Shown piece by piece: positions 41,828-50,900 of a DNA stretch of 64,000 nucleotides. Location: contig JAWLHK010000007.1 of NCBI GenBank assembly GCA_041690355.1, positions 124,001-188,000 of the forward strand, read 5' to 3'. A program made the position numbers and the translations under genes. This stretch comes from JAWLHK01 sp041690355 [NCBI: bacterium]. GTDB taxonomy: Bacteria; J088; JAWLBW01. Within the stretch, counting starts at the first letter, position 1. Each line of letters opens with the position of its first letter. The notes beneath the pieces were generated by a model. That model ran no database searches. It was not told where the DNA came from and was given only the letters and a program-made list of their open reading frames with translations.

Positions 41828-42772
41828 ATGTCTGCTGACTCGTTCTCGCGGCCGGTCACCTACCGGGCCGCCGTACCCGAAGCCCTCGCCGGCATGCGCA
41901 TCGACCAGGCGCTCGCGCAACTGATCCCCGCGCTCAGCCGGCGCCGGCTGCGCGACATCCTCGTGCGCGGCGGCGTCTGGGAGGGTACCCGGCGCCTCCG
42001 ATCGCAGAGCTCCGCCGTCCAGGCAGGGAGCGAGCTCATCGTCATTCACCCGCCCGAGTTCATCTACCCGATCGTCGAGATCGCCGAGGAGGACGTTCTC
42101 TGGGAAGACGAGTGGTTCGTCGCGCTGCGCAAGCAGGCCGGCTGGTACGTGCAGCCGACCCCGTGGGACCTGTTCGGCAACCTCGAGCACGCCGCCGGCG
42201 AATTCCTGCGCAGACGCATGGGAAAACCGGTGCCCCTGCACCTGACCCACCGGCTCGATCGCGATACGTCGGGAGTGATCGTTCTCGCCCGCAACCCGAA
42301 GGTCAACGCCCCGATGCAGCGTCTGTGGTCGGCGGGCGGCGTGCAGAAGCGCTACCGGGCGCTGTTCCTGGGCGAACCGCCCGAGCGGTGGGAGTCGCAG
42401 GAGCCGCTCGGCCCCGGCCCGAACGCGCGCCACCGGGTCGATCACGAACGCGGACGCGCGGCGCATACGCGCTTCGTCACCCTGCTGCGCGGGGACGGGG
42501 CCGCCGAGATCCAGGCCGAGCCGCTCACGGGGCGCACCCACCAGATCCGCATCCACGCGGCGCACACCGGCCACCCGCTGCTGGGCGACGTCCGCTACGG
42601 CGGACCCGACCTTCTGGATGGAATGCCGGTGCCCCGCGTCATGCTCCACGCCGCCTCACTGCAGTTCACGCATCCCATGACGGGCGCCCCCGTCGTGCTC
42701 GAAACCGAGCCGCCCGAGGATTATCAGGCCGTGCGCCGGGTTGTCGCCGGAGGGGACCGGCCGGTATCATGA
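41828..42772 (+). CDS. RluA-family pseudouridine synthase
   Basis: A 314-residue protein. An S4-like RNA-binding domain (about 20-80) precedes the catalytic domain with HRLDRDTSGVIVLAR, whose Asp is the nucleophile, and the later GRTHQIRIHAAHTGHPLLGD signature. It isomerises uridine to pseudouridine in rRNA or tRNA; the RluC/RluD/TruC branch cannot be settled from sequence alone. There is no clear Shine-Dalgarno. It lies 34 bp upstream of the SDR gene. Confidence 0.92.
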   Translation: MSADSFSRPVTYRAAVPEALAGMRIDQALAQLIPALSRRRLRDILVRGGVWEGTRRLRSQSSAVQAGSELIVIHPPEFIYPIVEIAEEDVLWEDEWFVALRKQAGWYVQPTPWDLFGNLEHAAGEFLRRRMGKPVPLHLTHRLDRDTSGVIVLARNPKVNAPMQRLWSAGGVQKRYRALFLGEPPERWESQEPLGPGPNARHRVDHERGRAAHTRFVTLLRGDGAAEIQAEPLTGRTHQIRIHAAHTGHPLLGDVRYGGPDLLDGMPVPRVMLHAASLQFTHPMTGAPVVLETEPPEDYQAVRRVVAGGDRPVS

Positions 42773-42806
42773 CGGAATTCCTGATGCTGCTTTCTCCGGG
42801 GGGAAC

Positions 42807-43604
42807 ATGGAAAACGTGAAAACCGTCCTCATCACGGGCGCCTCCTCAGGGCTCGGCGCCGCCCTCGCGGTCGAGCTGGCCCGCGGCGGCCGCCGGATCG
42901 GGCTCGTGGCCCGCCGCGCTGAACTGCTTGCCGACGTCGCCGCCGCCGTCCGTGAAGCCGGCGGCGAGCCGCTCGCCCTCGCTGCAGACGTCACCGACCG
43001 CGTCGGGCTGCGCAGCGCGGTCGAGCACCTGACCGAAACCTGGGGCGATATCGACCTCGCCGTTGCGAACGCCGGACTCGGATCGCCGACCCCCGCCCAC
43101 CGGTTTCCGCTCGACGAAGCGGTCCGCGTCATGGACGTCAATTTCTACGGCGTACTCCACCTGTTCGATGCCGTCGTGCCCCGCATGCTCGCGCGCGGGA
43201 GCGGCCGCTTTGCGGGCGTCGCCTCGCTTGCCGGGCTGCGCGGGATGCCGACCTCCTCGGTCTACTCCGCCAGCAAGGCCGCCGTGCAGGCCTTTCTTGA
43301 AGCCTCGCGCGTCGACCTGGTCGGCACCGGCGTCGGCGTCACGATCATCAACCCCGGTTTCGTGCGCACGCCCATGACCGACAAGAACGATTTCGACATG
43401 CCCTTCATGATCGAGGCCGAAGAGGCGGCGCGCATCATGGCCCGCGGCCTCCTCGCGGGCCGGCGTGAAATCGAGTACCCCCTCCCCACCACGCTGGCCA
43501 GCCGGTTGGCGCGGCTGCTCCCCAACGCGGTCTACGACGCCGTCATGCACCGGCTGAGCCCCGGCCCGCAGTCGAAGAAGCCCCGCGACAAGGCCTCGGT
43601 TTAG
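42807..43604 (+). CDS. Short-chain dehydrogenase/reductase
   Basis: A 265-residue classical SDR. The cofactor loop is TGASSGLG (about 10-17), NAG at about 85, catalytic Ser in VASLAGL and Tyr-x-x-x-Lys in VYSASKAA. The C-terminal extension (YPLPTTLASRLARLLPNAVY) fits the group acting on lipid-like substrates near the membrane. A G-rich site precedes the ATG. The longer frame from 42741 overlaps the synthase gene. The substrate is unknown. Confidence 0.9.
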   Translation: MENVKTVLITGASSGLGAALAVELARGGRRIGLVARRAELLADVAAAVREAGGEPLALAADVTDRVGLRSAVEHLTETWGDIDLAVANAGLGSPTPAHRFPLDEAVRVMDVNFYGVLHLFDAVVPRMLARGSGRFAGVASLAGLRGMPTSSVYSASKAAVQAFLEASRVDLVGTGVGVTIINPGFVRTPMTDKNDFDMPFMIEAEEAARIMARGLLAGRREIEYPLPTTLASRLARLLPNAVYDAVMHRLSPGPQSKKPRDKASV

Positions 43605-43692
43605 GGCTTCGACGGAGCGCTCCACATAGATTTCCGCTCGTCTTTCCGGCGGCGAGCGTGATAAACTGAGGCCGTTTTTTAGAGGTGCCGCC

Positions 43693-44064
43693 ATGAAACG
43701 ACCCCTTTTCACCCTGGCCGTCTGTCTGCTGATCGCCGCCGGGCTGAACGCCTGCGCCGCCCGCGGCAGCCGGGCCCAGGAAGCGCTCCAGCGCGTGAAA
43801 GCCCGCTCCTCGGGAACCCACGGGCTCTCCATGGAGCGCGCCGTCCAGCAGTTCATCCGCGACGTTCGGGCGACCAGCCGCAGTCCCGTGGTCGAGGGCA
43901 AGTGGTACAGCAACCACGCCATCGAGTACGACAAAGCCGACGTCTACAAGGTCGGTTACCAGTTCAGCAAGGACGGCCGAACCACGCGGCTCAGCTGGCT
44001 CTACTACATCGACGAAGACCGGCTCGTGCCCCTCTCTGAGGCCGCCCGCCAGTTCCACCCCTGA
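43693..44064 (+). CDS. Small lipoprotein of unknown function
   Basis: A 123-residue protein with a lipoprotein signal ending GLNAC (Cys21). The mature part has a helical segment (about 28-62) and a C-terminal beta-looking segment (KVGYQFSKDGRTTRLSWLYYI). No family was recognised. AGAGGTG precedes the ATG by about 7 nt. A GC-rich hairpin lies about 25 bp after the stop, so it is probably a single-gene unit upstream of the chemosensory operon. Confidence 0.7.
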   Translation: MKRPLFTLAVCLLIAAGLNACAARGSRAQEALQRVKARSSGTHGLSMERAVQQFIRDVRATSRSPVVEGKWYSNHAIEYDKADVYKVGYQFSKDGRTTRLSWLYYIDEDRLVPLSEAARQFHP

Positions 44065-44211
44065 CGGGCCTGCCGGGAACCGGGCGCCCGGCCTGCGGCC
44101 TCCTTGTGAGCCGCAGCTGGCCTCTACCGGTGCATCTGGGCTAAAATGTTGCCCGGACGTTCCGAATCCGCCCGCCCCCGCGGCGGGGACCGCCGGAGGA
44201 GAGGTTCAACG

Positions 44212-45471
44212 ATGCGCATCGAGTTCGGTTACAAGTTCGTCCTTGGCGTGTTTGTCGTCATCGGCGCCGTCATTCTCGGCTTCGTGCTGGTCGACCAGTA
44301 CCGCCTGCCGAACTACATCGCCTATGTCTTCGCCCTGCTGGTCGGCCTCTTCATCGGGCTCACGTTCATGCGCATCTACGGGAGCCTTTTCGGCAACCTG
44401 CGCAAGCAGACGGGCGCCATCAGCCAGGGCGACCTTTCGAATCCGGTCTCGCTCGGCTCGCGCGCCTTTCCCGACGAACTCGACGACCTGGCCCAGGCCA
44501 TCGACAACATGCGCCTCAATCTCGAGGACCTCGTCGCGCACATCCGCAAGACGGCCAACGACGTAGCCGACGCCTCCGAAAAACTTTCGGGCGACGCCGA
44601 GAACGTCGACCACAAGACCGAGGCGATTGCCTCGACCATGGCCCGCATGTCGAACGCTTCAGAGCAGCAGCGCCAGCTCGTGACGCGCGTCGTTTCGGCC
44701 ATGAGCGAAGTAACCGCCATTCTGCAGGATACCGCCGCCCGGGCGCGCGACGCCGCCGACGCCGCCGTCAAGACGAATGAGACGGCCAAGGCCGGGGGCC
44801 GGGTCGCCGAGCGGGCCGTCCAGCACATGCAGACGATTTTCGAACAGATGGAGCGCAGCCAGGGCCTGCTTCTCAACTTCAGCGAACGCACGCGCGAGAT
44901 CAACAAGATCGTCGAGGTCATCAACGGCATCGCGCAGAAGACGAACATTCTCGCCCTGAACGCCACCATCGAAGCCGTGCGCGCCGGTGAAGCGGGCCGC
45001 GGATTCGCGGTCGTCGCCGAAGAAGTGCGCAAGCTGGCCGAAAGCACGGCCCACTCGGCCGAAGCGATCATGGATCTGGTGCGGGGCATCGAGGGCGAGA
45101 GCGGCCGCGTCATCGAAACCATCAAGCAGAGCAGCTCGAGCATCAACGACAGCCGCGACTCGATTCACGACATCGGCGAGAACCTGACTTCCATCATCGC
45201 GCTCGCCAACGAAACCGTCGCCAAAGTCAACGAGATTCATCGCGCCAACCAGAGCCAGGTGCGGCGCGGCGACGAGGTGGCCGGCATGATGAACGAGATT
45301 GCCAAGGTCACCAGCGACAACAACGAAGCGACTCGATCAGTTACGCAGGCCGCCGCAGAGCAGGCCAGCGTCACGGCCGGCATGTCGCGCCAGGCCGACG
45401 AGCTGGCGAGTCTGGCCGAGAGCCTGCGCACGATTGTCGATCGCTTCAAGCTGAGCCGGACCCGTGTCTGA
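44212..45471 (+). CDS. Methyl-accepting chemotaxis-type receptor without a sensor domain
   Basis: A 419-residue protein. GGAGGAG precedes the ATG. Two membrane helices (about 8-27 and 35-55) are joined by only about 7 residues, so there is no periplasmic ligand domain. A HAMP-like stretch (about 60-115) and the long MCP coiled coil follow, with the conserved hairpin tip [20 protein letters not shown] and [13 protein letters not shown], the contact site for CheW and CheA. It must sense membrane or cytoplasmic cues, or depend on partners. It is the first gene of the mcp-cheW-cheY-cheA-cheC-larB-larC run. Confidence 0.94.
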   Translation: MRIEFGYKFVLGVFVVIGAVILGFVLVDQYRLPNYIAYVFALLVGLFIGLTFMRIYGSLFGNLRKQTGAISQGDLSNPVSLGSRAFPDELDDLAQAIDNMRLNLEDLVAHIRKTANDVADASEKLSGDAENVDHKTEAIASTMARMSNASEQQRQLVTRVVSAMSEVTAILQDTAARARDAADAAVKTNETAKAGGRVAERAVQHMQTIFEQMERSQGLLLNFSERTREINKIVEVINGIAQKTNILALNATIEAVRAGEAGRGFAVVAEEVRKLAESTAHSAEAIMDLVRGIEGESGRVIETIKQSSSSINDSRDSIHDIGENLTSIIALANETVAKVNEIHRANQSQVRRGDEVAGMMNEIAKVTSDNNEATRSVTQAAAEQASVTAGMSRQADELASLAESLRTIVDRFKLSRTRV

Positions 45472-45871
45472 GCTGGCCATCGTCTTCGAGATCGGCGAGA
45501 CCGCCTGCGCGCTCCCGGCGGGCGTCATGCGTGAGATTCTCGAAGACGCCTACGTGGCGCCGACCCCGATGGCCCCCGCGTCCATCGAGGGGGTGGTCAA
45601 CCGGCTGGGGCGGCTGTACGTGGTTTTTGATTTGGGGTCGCTCATCGGAGTTCCGATGAGCACCCGCCAGAAGCTGATCCTGTTCGGTCACGATCGGTTT
45701 TCGTTTGCATCCTGGGTCGACGGCGTCGTCGGCGTCGTCGATGCACAGCGGGACCGCCTCGAGACCGAATCGGCGCTTCCGTTTCAGTCCGGAACGCTGC
45801 GGTATCGGGAGCGGATCGTGCCGTTTCTCGATCCCGAAGCCCTTTTTCAACGCGTTGACGAGCTAGTCTAA
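45464..45871 (+). CDS. cheW: CheW-domain coupling protein
   Basis: A 135-residue protein with a single CheW SH3-like domain ([47 protein letters not shown]) linking receptor to CheA. The start is GTG at 45464, overlapping the receptor gene by 8 bp, so translation is coupled. It is slightly shorter than E. coli CheW. Confidence 0.9.
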   Translation: MSELAIVFEIGETACALPAGVMREILEDAYVAPTPMAPASIEGVVNRLGRLYVVFDLGSLIGVPMSTRQKLILFGHDRFSFASWVDGVVGVVDAQRDRLETESALPFQSGTLRYRERIVPFLDPEALFQRVDELV

Positions 45872-45881
45872 AGGAGTGCTC

Positions 45882-46244
45882 ATGCCTCGGGTTCTGATTG
45901 TCGATGATGCGGCCTTCATGCGCAGCATGATCAAGGACATCCTGACGAAGAACGGTTTCGAGGTCGTCGGCGAGGCCGGTAACGGCAACGAGGCGCTGCG
46001 GCTCTTCGAAGAGCTGCGCCCCGACCTGGTGACGATGGACATCGTCATGCCGTTGAAGAGCGGCATCGAGGCGACCCGCGAGATCGTCGCCCGCTTTCCC
46101 GACGCGCAGATCGTCATCTGCTCGGCGCTCGGCCAGGAGACGCTTGTGATGGAGGCGATGGAAGTGGGCGCGCGCGACTTCATCGTCAAGCCGTTCAAGG
46201 AAGAGCAGGTCGTCGAGATCTGCAAGCGCCTGGCGGCCGCCTGA
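45882..46244 (+). CDS. cheY: CheY-like single-domain response regulator
   Basis: A 120-residue receiver domain. Asp10-Asp11 (VDDAAF), phospho-acceptor Asp in LVTMDIVMP (about 53), Ser/Ala switch in CSALGQ (about 82) and Lys in VKPF (about 104) are intact. AAGGAG lies 5 nt before the ATG at 45882, which fixes the start. There is no output domain, so it acts by binding, probably as the target of CheA and of the CheC phosphatase encoded downstream. Confidence 0.94.
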   Translation: MPRVLIVDDAAFMRSMIKDILTKNGFEVVGEAGNGNEALRLFEELRPDLVTMDIVMPLKSGIEATREIVARFPDAQIVICSALGQETLVMEAMEVGARDFIVKPFKEEQVVEICKRLAAA

Positions 46245-46347
46245 GCCGGCGGGTCAGCATCCGAAGGCGAACCGCGACCCGGGGGCCGCGCGCGCGCAGG
46301 CGGAACGGGCGGCATCGGGTACGGCGGAAAGTTGACCGGCGGAACGC

Positions 46348-48246
46348 GTGGATCTGAAGAAGTATCGAAAACTCTTTCTCGAAGAAGCACGGTCGCACCT
46401 CGAGTCGCTCGACCGCGAGATCGTGCAGCTCGAGTCGTCGGGCGGCCGTGAGCTGCTCGACTCCATCTTCCGCCATGCCCACTCGATCAAGGGCATGGCC
46501 GCCTCGATGGGTTTCGAGCCGATCGTCGAGCTCGCCCACGCCCTCGAAGACCTCATGGACGGGGTCCGCACCGGAGGGCAGACCGCCGGCTCACCGATCA
46601 TCGACCTTCTCCTCGAGGGAAAGGACGCGCTGACCGAACTCGTCGGCGCCGTGGAACGGGAAGAAACCTTATCTTCCGAGCCGGCGCTCGTCGCGCGCCT
46701 GCGGGGGCAGAAACCTCCCGAGCCGCCGGCCGCGGAGCCGGAGGCGCCGTCTTCACAGGCCGCACCGGCGGCCGTGCCCCCTTTGGCAACGGCCGGTGGG
46801 ACATGGATCGTACTCAAGGTTGACCCGGCGGCCGCCTTGGGCGCCGCCCGCGCGTTTCAGGCCGCGCGCCTGCTCGAGAACCTCGCCGACGCCTTTGACC
46901 CGCCGGTGGCCGATCTCCGGGGCGGAAAGTTTTCGGGTTCGCTGCGGGTGCACCTGCGCGAGGCGCCGGCCGACGAACTGCTCACGCGCCTGGCCAAGCT
47001 GCCCGACATCGTTTCCGTCGAAGCCGAGACCCCCGGGACCGCGCCCGAGCCCGAGGCCGTCCGCGAGCAACCGGCGAAACCGGCGAAAATCGAAATGCCC
47101 TCCCAGATCCGCATCGACACGGCGGTGCTCGACCGCTTCGTCGACATGGTCGGCGAACTCCTGACGGTCAACAACCAGATTCGCGAGGTGAGCCGCTCGC
47201 TCTTCTCCGAAGAACTCGTACAGAACGTCGAGGCGCTCGGCCGCATCACGGGCGATCTGTACCAGCAGGTCCTCCAGGCGCGCATGGTCCCCTTCGCCAT
47301 GCTCTCCGAACGGCTCCCCCGGGTGGTGCGCGATGTGGCTCACCGGCTCGGCAAAGAGGTGCGCCTGAATCTCGAGGGCAACGATGTCGAAATCGACCGT
47401 TCCGTCATGGAGCATCTGACCGATCCGCTCCTGCACCTCGTGAGAAACGCCGTCGACCACGGTCTCGAAGCGCCCCAGGGACGCACCACCGCCGGCAAAC
47501 CGGCCGAGGGCTCCCTGACCGTGCGCGCCCGCCGCTCGGAAGGTTCCGTCGTCATTGAAGTCGACGACGACGGCGCCGGCATCGCGACCGAAAAGGTGCT
47601 CGCGCGCGCTGTGGAACGACGGCTGGTCAAGGACGGCGAGGCCGAGCGCATGAGCGAGAACGAGATCCAGGAACTCCTTTTCCGCCCGGGGTTCTCGACC
47701 GCCGACAAAGTGTCGGATGTTTCAGGTCGCGGCGTGGGCCTCGACGTCGTCAAGAACGCCATCGAGGGGGTCGGCGGCGAAATCCAGATCCGCTCGAGCG
47801 CCGGCGCTGGCACGACGTTCCGCCTGCGGGTTCCCGCCCAGGTGGCCATTCTCCCGGTCTTTCTCGTGCGCGCCGGCGAACAGAGCTTCGCGCTCCCGAT
47901 CGCCAAGGTCACGCGCGCCCGCTGGATCCGCCTGCAGGACGTGCAGGAAATCGGCGGCCGCCAGGCCGTACTTCTCGACGGCGCCGTGGTACCCTACTAC
48001 AATCTGGCGCGCCTGCTCGGCATCCAGGAGAGCTTCTTCGAAACCGAAGAGCTTCTGGCACTCGAGTTCGAGCGCGATGCGAACCGCGCGCTCATCGGCG
48101 TCGAAGCGTTTCTCGAAGAACGCGATGTGTATCTGAAGTCCGCCCCGCGGCCGCTCGACCGGCTGCGCGGCCTGCTCGGGGTCACGCTCGTCCGGGGCGT
48201 TCCCGTTTACGTACTCGATCCCGGCATGATGGTGTGGCATGTTTGA
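46348..48246 (+). CDS. cheA: Chemotaxis histidine kinase CheA
   Basis: A 632-residue protein with the full CheA order: Hpt (1-105, phospho-His45 in HAHSIKG), Pro/Ala-rich linker (125-145), a P2-like region (about 150-225), dimerisation helices (about 245-310, TAVLDRFVDMVGELL), ATPase (about 310-495 with HLVRNAVDHGLE, DDDGAGI and SGRGVGLDVVKN), and a C-terminal CheW-like domain. The start is GTG. It is preceded by a 103-bp gap with no gene. The cheC gene overlaps its end by 8 bp. Confidence 0.95.
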   Translation: MDLKKYRKLFLEEARSHLESLDREIVQLESSGGRELLDSIFRHAHSIKGMAASMGFEPIVELAHALEDLMDGVRTGGQTAGSPIIDLLLEGKDALTELVGAVEREETLSSEPALVARLRGQKPPEPPAAEPEAPSSQAAPAAVPPLATAGGTWIVLKVDPAAALGAARAFQAARLLENLADAFDPPVADLRGGKFSGSLRVHLREAPADELLTRLAKLPDIVSVEAETPGTAPEPEAVREQPAKPAKIEMPSQIRIDTAVLDRFVDMVGELLTVNNQIREVSRSLFSEELVQNVEALGRITGDLYQQVLQARMVPFAMLSERLPRVVRDVAHRLGKEVRLNLEGNDVEIDRSVMEHLTDPLLHLVRNAVDHGLEAPQGRTTAGKPAEGSLTVRARRSEGSVVIEVDDDGAGIATEKVLARAVERRLVKDGEAERMSENEIQELLFRPGFSTADKVSDVSGRGVGLDVVKNAIEGVGGEIQIRSSAGAGTTFRLRVPAQVAILPVFLVRAGEQSFALPIAKVTRARWIRLQDVQEIGGRQAVLLDGAVVPYYNLARLLGIQESFFETEELLALEFERDANRALIGVEAFLEERDVYLKSAPRPLDRLRGLLGVTLVRGVPVYVLDPGMMVWHV

Positions 48247-48811
48247 CGAACGACAACTGGACGCGCTGAAAGAACTCTGCAACATCGCTTCGGGAAGCGC
48301 CGCCACGGTGCTCTCGCCGTTTCTGCGTCAGGACATCCGCATCGAGGTGCCCCGCGTGGTACCCGGCGAAGATGCCGTACGCTTTCTCGAGGCGACCGAG
48401 TCGTGGGCGAGCATTCAGCATGCCGTCGGCGGCAAGGTCGGCGGCCGCCTCGTGGTGCTCGTGCGCAGCGCCGATCTGGGCCAGGTGCTCGAACCGCTGC
48501 TCGGCCGCCCCGTTGCGCGCTGGCACGAAGACGAAGCCGCCTGTTCGGCCGTCCGCGAGATCTCGAACATCCTCACCAGCTACTTTCTTTCGGTCATGGG
48601 CCAGTTCTTCGGCCAGGTGCTCGTACCCGGCGTCCCCGAGCTGTCGGTAACGGTAGACCCGGCCCTGCTCAACCAGGTGCACGAGAACGAGGCAATCCTG
48701 ATCGAAACCCGGTTCCACAATCGCGGCAACGAAACCCTCTGGTACCTGCTGCTGCTTCCCGAGCGGGGCAGCATGCACACCGCGCTCGACCAGCTCCTTC
48801 GAAAGGCCTGA
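48239..48811 (+). CDS. cheC: CheC-family CheY-P phosphatase
   Basis: A 190-residue protein with two copies of the CheC/CheX active helix: ALKELCNIASGSAATVLS (residues 9-26) and AVREISNILTSYFLSVMG (about 102-119). Each holds the Glu-x-x-Asn pair needed to hydrolyse phospho-CheY. No CheD partner, CheB or CheR is present in the operon, so adaptation by receptor methylation is not encoded here. It overlaps cheA by 8 bp and larB by 1 bp (TGATG). Confidence 0.85.
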   Translation: MFDERQLDALKELCNIASGSAATVLSPFLRQDIRIEVPRVVPGEDAVRFLEATESWASIQHAVGGKVGGRLVVLVRSADLGQVLEPLLGRPVARWHEDEAACSAVREISNILTSYFLSVMGQFFGQVLVPGVPELSVTVDPALLNQVHENEAILIETRFHNRGNETLWYLLLLPERGSMHTALDQLLRKA

Positions 48812-49560
48812 TGGAACGCAGCGCCCTGCAGGAGTTGCTCGAAGAGGTCGCTTCAGGCCGCACCGATGTGACGAGCGCCGTTGAGCGCCTGCGCCTGCTC
48901 CCCGAGGCCTGTCTCGACTACGCCACGCTCGACCGCCACCGCGTCCTGCGGCAGGGGCACGTCGAGGTCGTGCTGGGCGAGCGCAAGACGGCGGCCCAGA
49001 TCGCCGGCATCGTCGAAGAGCTTGCCAGGCACGACCGCCCGGTGCTCGTGACCCGGGTCGACGCCGAAAAAGCCGCCGCGGTCGCGGGCGAGATTCCCGT
49101 TTCGCTGCATCCCGAAGCGCGTGCGTTGACGCTGCACCTCGACAAGGTGCGCCCCATCGACGGGGCGAGCGTCGCCATCGTCACCGCCGGCACGAGCGAT
49201 TTTTCCGTCGCAGCCGAGGCCGAGATCACGGCCCGGGTGCTCGGTCTTGAACCGGTGCGCTACAACGACGTTGGAGTCGCCGGTCTGCACCGCATGCTGT
49301 CGAGGATCGAGGCGATCGCCCAGGCGCGCGTCGTCATCGTGGTCGCGGGCATGGAGGGGGCCCTCCCTTCGGTAATCGGCGGCATGCTCGACCGGCCGAT
49401 CATCGCCGTGCCCACGAGCGTCGGCTACGGCGCGGGCGCGGGCGGGCAGGCTGCCCTGCTCGGCATGCTGAACTCCTGCGCCTCGGGGCTCACGGTCGTC
49501 AACATCGACAACGGGTTCGGCGCCGCCTACGCCGCCTACCGCATTCTTCACCGCTCCTGA
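48811..49560 (+). CDS. larB: Nickel-pincer cofactor biosynthesis protein LarB
   Basis: A 249-residue protein of the LarB/PurE-like family that carboxylates nicotinic acid adenine dinucleotide to start synthesis of the nickel-pincer nucleotide. The PurE-like C-terminal domain holds VTAGTSDFSVAAEA, VVAGMEGALPSVIGG and the terminal GFGAAYAA segment. The ATG at 48811 overlaps the cheC stop by one base. larC follows after 5 bp. larE and the lactate racemase gene larA are not in the window. Confidence 0.93.
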   Translation: MERSALQELLEEVASGRTDVTSAVERLRLLPEACLDYATLDRHRVLRQGHVEVVLGERKTAAQIAGIVEELARHDRPVLVTRVDAEKAAAVAGEIPVSLHPEARALTLHLDKVRPIDGASVAIVTAGTSDFSVAAEAEITARVLGLEPVRYNDVGVAGLHRMLSRIEAIAQARVVIVVAGMEGALPSVIGGMLDRPIIAVPTSVGYGAGAGGQAALLGMLNSCASGLTVVNIDNGFGAAYAAYRILHRS

Positions 49561-49565
49561 ACACC

Positions 49566-50900
49566 ATGGATCTGCTCTTCGAAGCCTTCTCGGGAATCGC
49601 CGGCGACATGACGGTCGCGGCATTGCTGGACCTCGGCGTCGACCGGGCGCAGTGGGAGGCCGAGCTGCGCAAGCTCGCGCTCGAAGAGGCGTGGCAGGCC
49701 GAACTCACGCGCACGCAGCGGCACCGGATCGAGGGTAACCATATCCGCTTCACCGTCGACGGCCGCTCCATCGACATGCCGCTCGAACCCGAACACCCGC
49801 ATGCACACGGCCATGGACACGATCACGATCATGGCCACGCTCACGACCACGACCACGGACACGAACACGGACACGGACACGAACACGGACACGAACACGA
49901 ACACGAGCACGAACACGAACACGATCACACGCACCGCGCCTGGCGCGACATCCGGCGTCTGATCGAGGATTCGGACCTGCGGCCGCGGGCGCGCGACTTC
50001 GCCCTACGGATCTTCGGGCGCATCGCCGCCGCCGAAGCGAAGCTGCACGGTGTTTCGGTCGATGAAGTCCACTTCCACGAAGTGGGCGGCCTGGATGCCA
50101 TCCTCGACGTGTGCGGAACGGCGGTCGCCCTCGATCTGCTCGATGTGGAGCGGATCTACTGCCAGCCGTTGCCCGTCGGCACCGGCGCCGTGCGCGCGGC
50201 CCACGGCGTCATGCCGCTGCCGGCGCCGGCGACCGCCGAGATCCTGCAGGATTTTCCGCTTCGGCGCGTGGATCTCGATTTCGAGCTCGTCACCCCGACG
50301 GGCGCCGGGATCGTCGCGGCCCTCGCCTCTCCCGAAGTTCCGCCGCGCTATCGGATCCGCCGCATCGGATACGGATGCGGAACCCGGGATGACCGGCGGA
50401 TCGCCAATGTCCTGCGGATCTTCGCCATCGAGGCGGCAGAGCCGCCGTCCGGCGGGCAGGAAGTCGTCACGGTCTTGGAAACGACGATCGACGATTCGAC
50501 CGGCGAGTGGGTGGCCGACCTGGCCGAGAAATTGCGCGCCGCGGGGGCTCTCGACGTCTGGAGCACGGCGGTGCAGATGAAGAAGGGGCGCGCGGGGGTC
50601 ACGCTCAGCGTGCTCGCCGCGTCGTCCGACGCCGGGCGCATGGCCGAGCTGTGCTTTCTGCACTCGACGACCATCGGCGTCCGCATGCGCACCGAATCGC
50701 GCATCGTGCTCGCGCGGCGCGCGGCCGCCGTCGAAACGCCGTGGGGCGCGGTTCAGGTCAAGGTCGTGACGCTGCCCGACGGCCGCGAAAGGGCCACCCC
50801 CGAGCACGACAGCTGCGCGGCAGTGGCGGCGCGGTCGGGCATTCCCCTGGTCGACGTCTACCGGGCCGCTGCCGCAGCCCCGGTGCCGAAGGACGGCTGA
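49566..50900 (+). CDS. larC: Nickel-pincer cofactor biosynthesis protein LarC with His-rich insert
   Basis: A 444-residue CTP-dependent nickel-insertion enzyme. The N-terminus LLFEAFSGIAGDMTVAALLDLG is typical. At residues 77-123 a run of 24 His alternating with G, D, E, A or P forms a metal-binding tail, encoded by repeats of gaacac, ggacac and similar hexamers. The conserved middle (VDEVHFHEVGGLDAILD) and C-terminal domain (TVLETTIDDSTGEW) follow in the same frame. This is therefore a single ORF, unlike lactobacilli where larC needs a programmed frameshift. Its stop abuts the convergent psd stop. Confidence 0.95.
   Translation: MDLLFEAFSGIAGDMTVAALLDLGVDRAQWEAELRKLALEEAWQAELTRTQRHRIEGNHIRFTVDGRSIDMPLEPEHPHAHGHGHDHDHGHAHDHDHGHEHGHGHEHGHEHEHEHEHEHDHTHRAWRDIRRLIEDSDLRPRARDFALRIFGRIAAAEAKLHGVSVDEVHFHEVGGLDAILDVCGTAVALDLLDVERIYCQPLPVGTGAVRAAHGVMPLPAPATAEILQDFPLRRVDLDFELVTPTGAGIVAALASPEVPPRYRIRRIGYGCGTRDDRRIANVLRIFAIEAAEPPSGGQEVVTVLETTIDDSTGEWVADLAEKLRAAGALDVWSTAVQMKKGRAGVTLSVLAASSDAGRMAELCFLHSTTIGVRMRTESRIVLARRAAAVETPWGAVQVKVVTLPDGRERATPEHDSCAAVAARSGIPLVDVYRAAAAAPVPKDG

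Noticed and set aside
49800-49930. A CRISPR-like short tandem array
   Set aside because: The repeats are hexamers coding for His-x dipeptides inside larC, in frame, with no spacers.
49566-50900. A programmed frameshift in larC
   Set aside because: The whole protein, including both conserved domains, reads in one frame.
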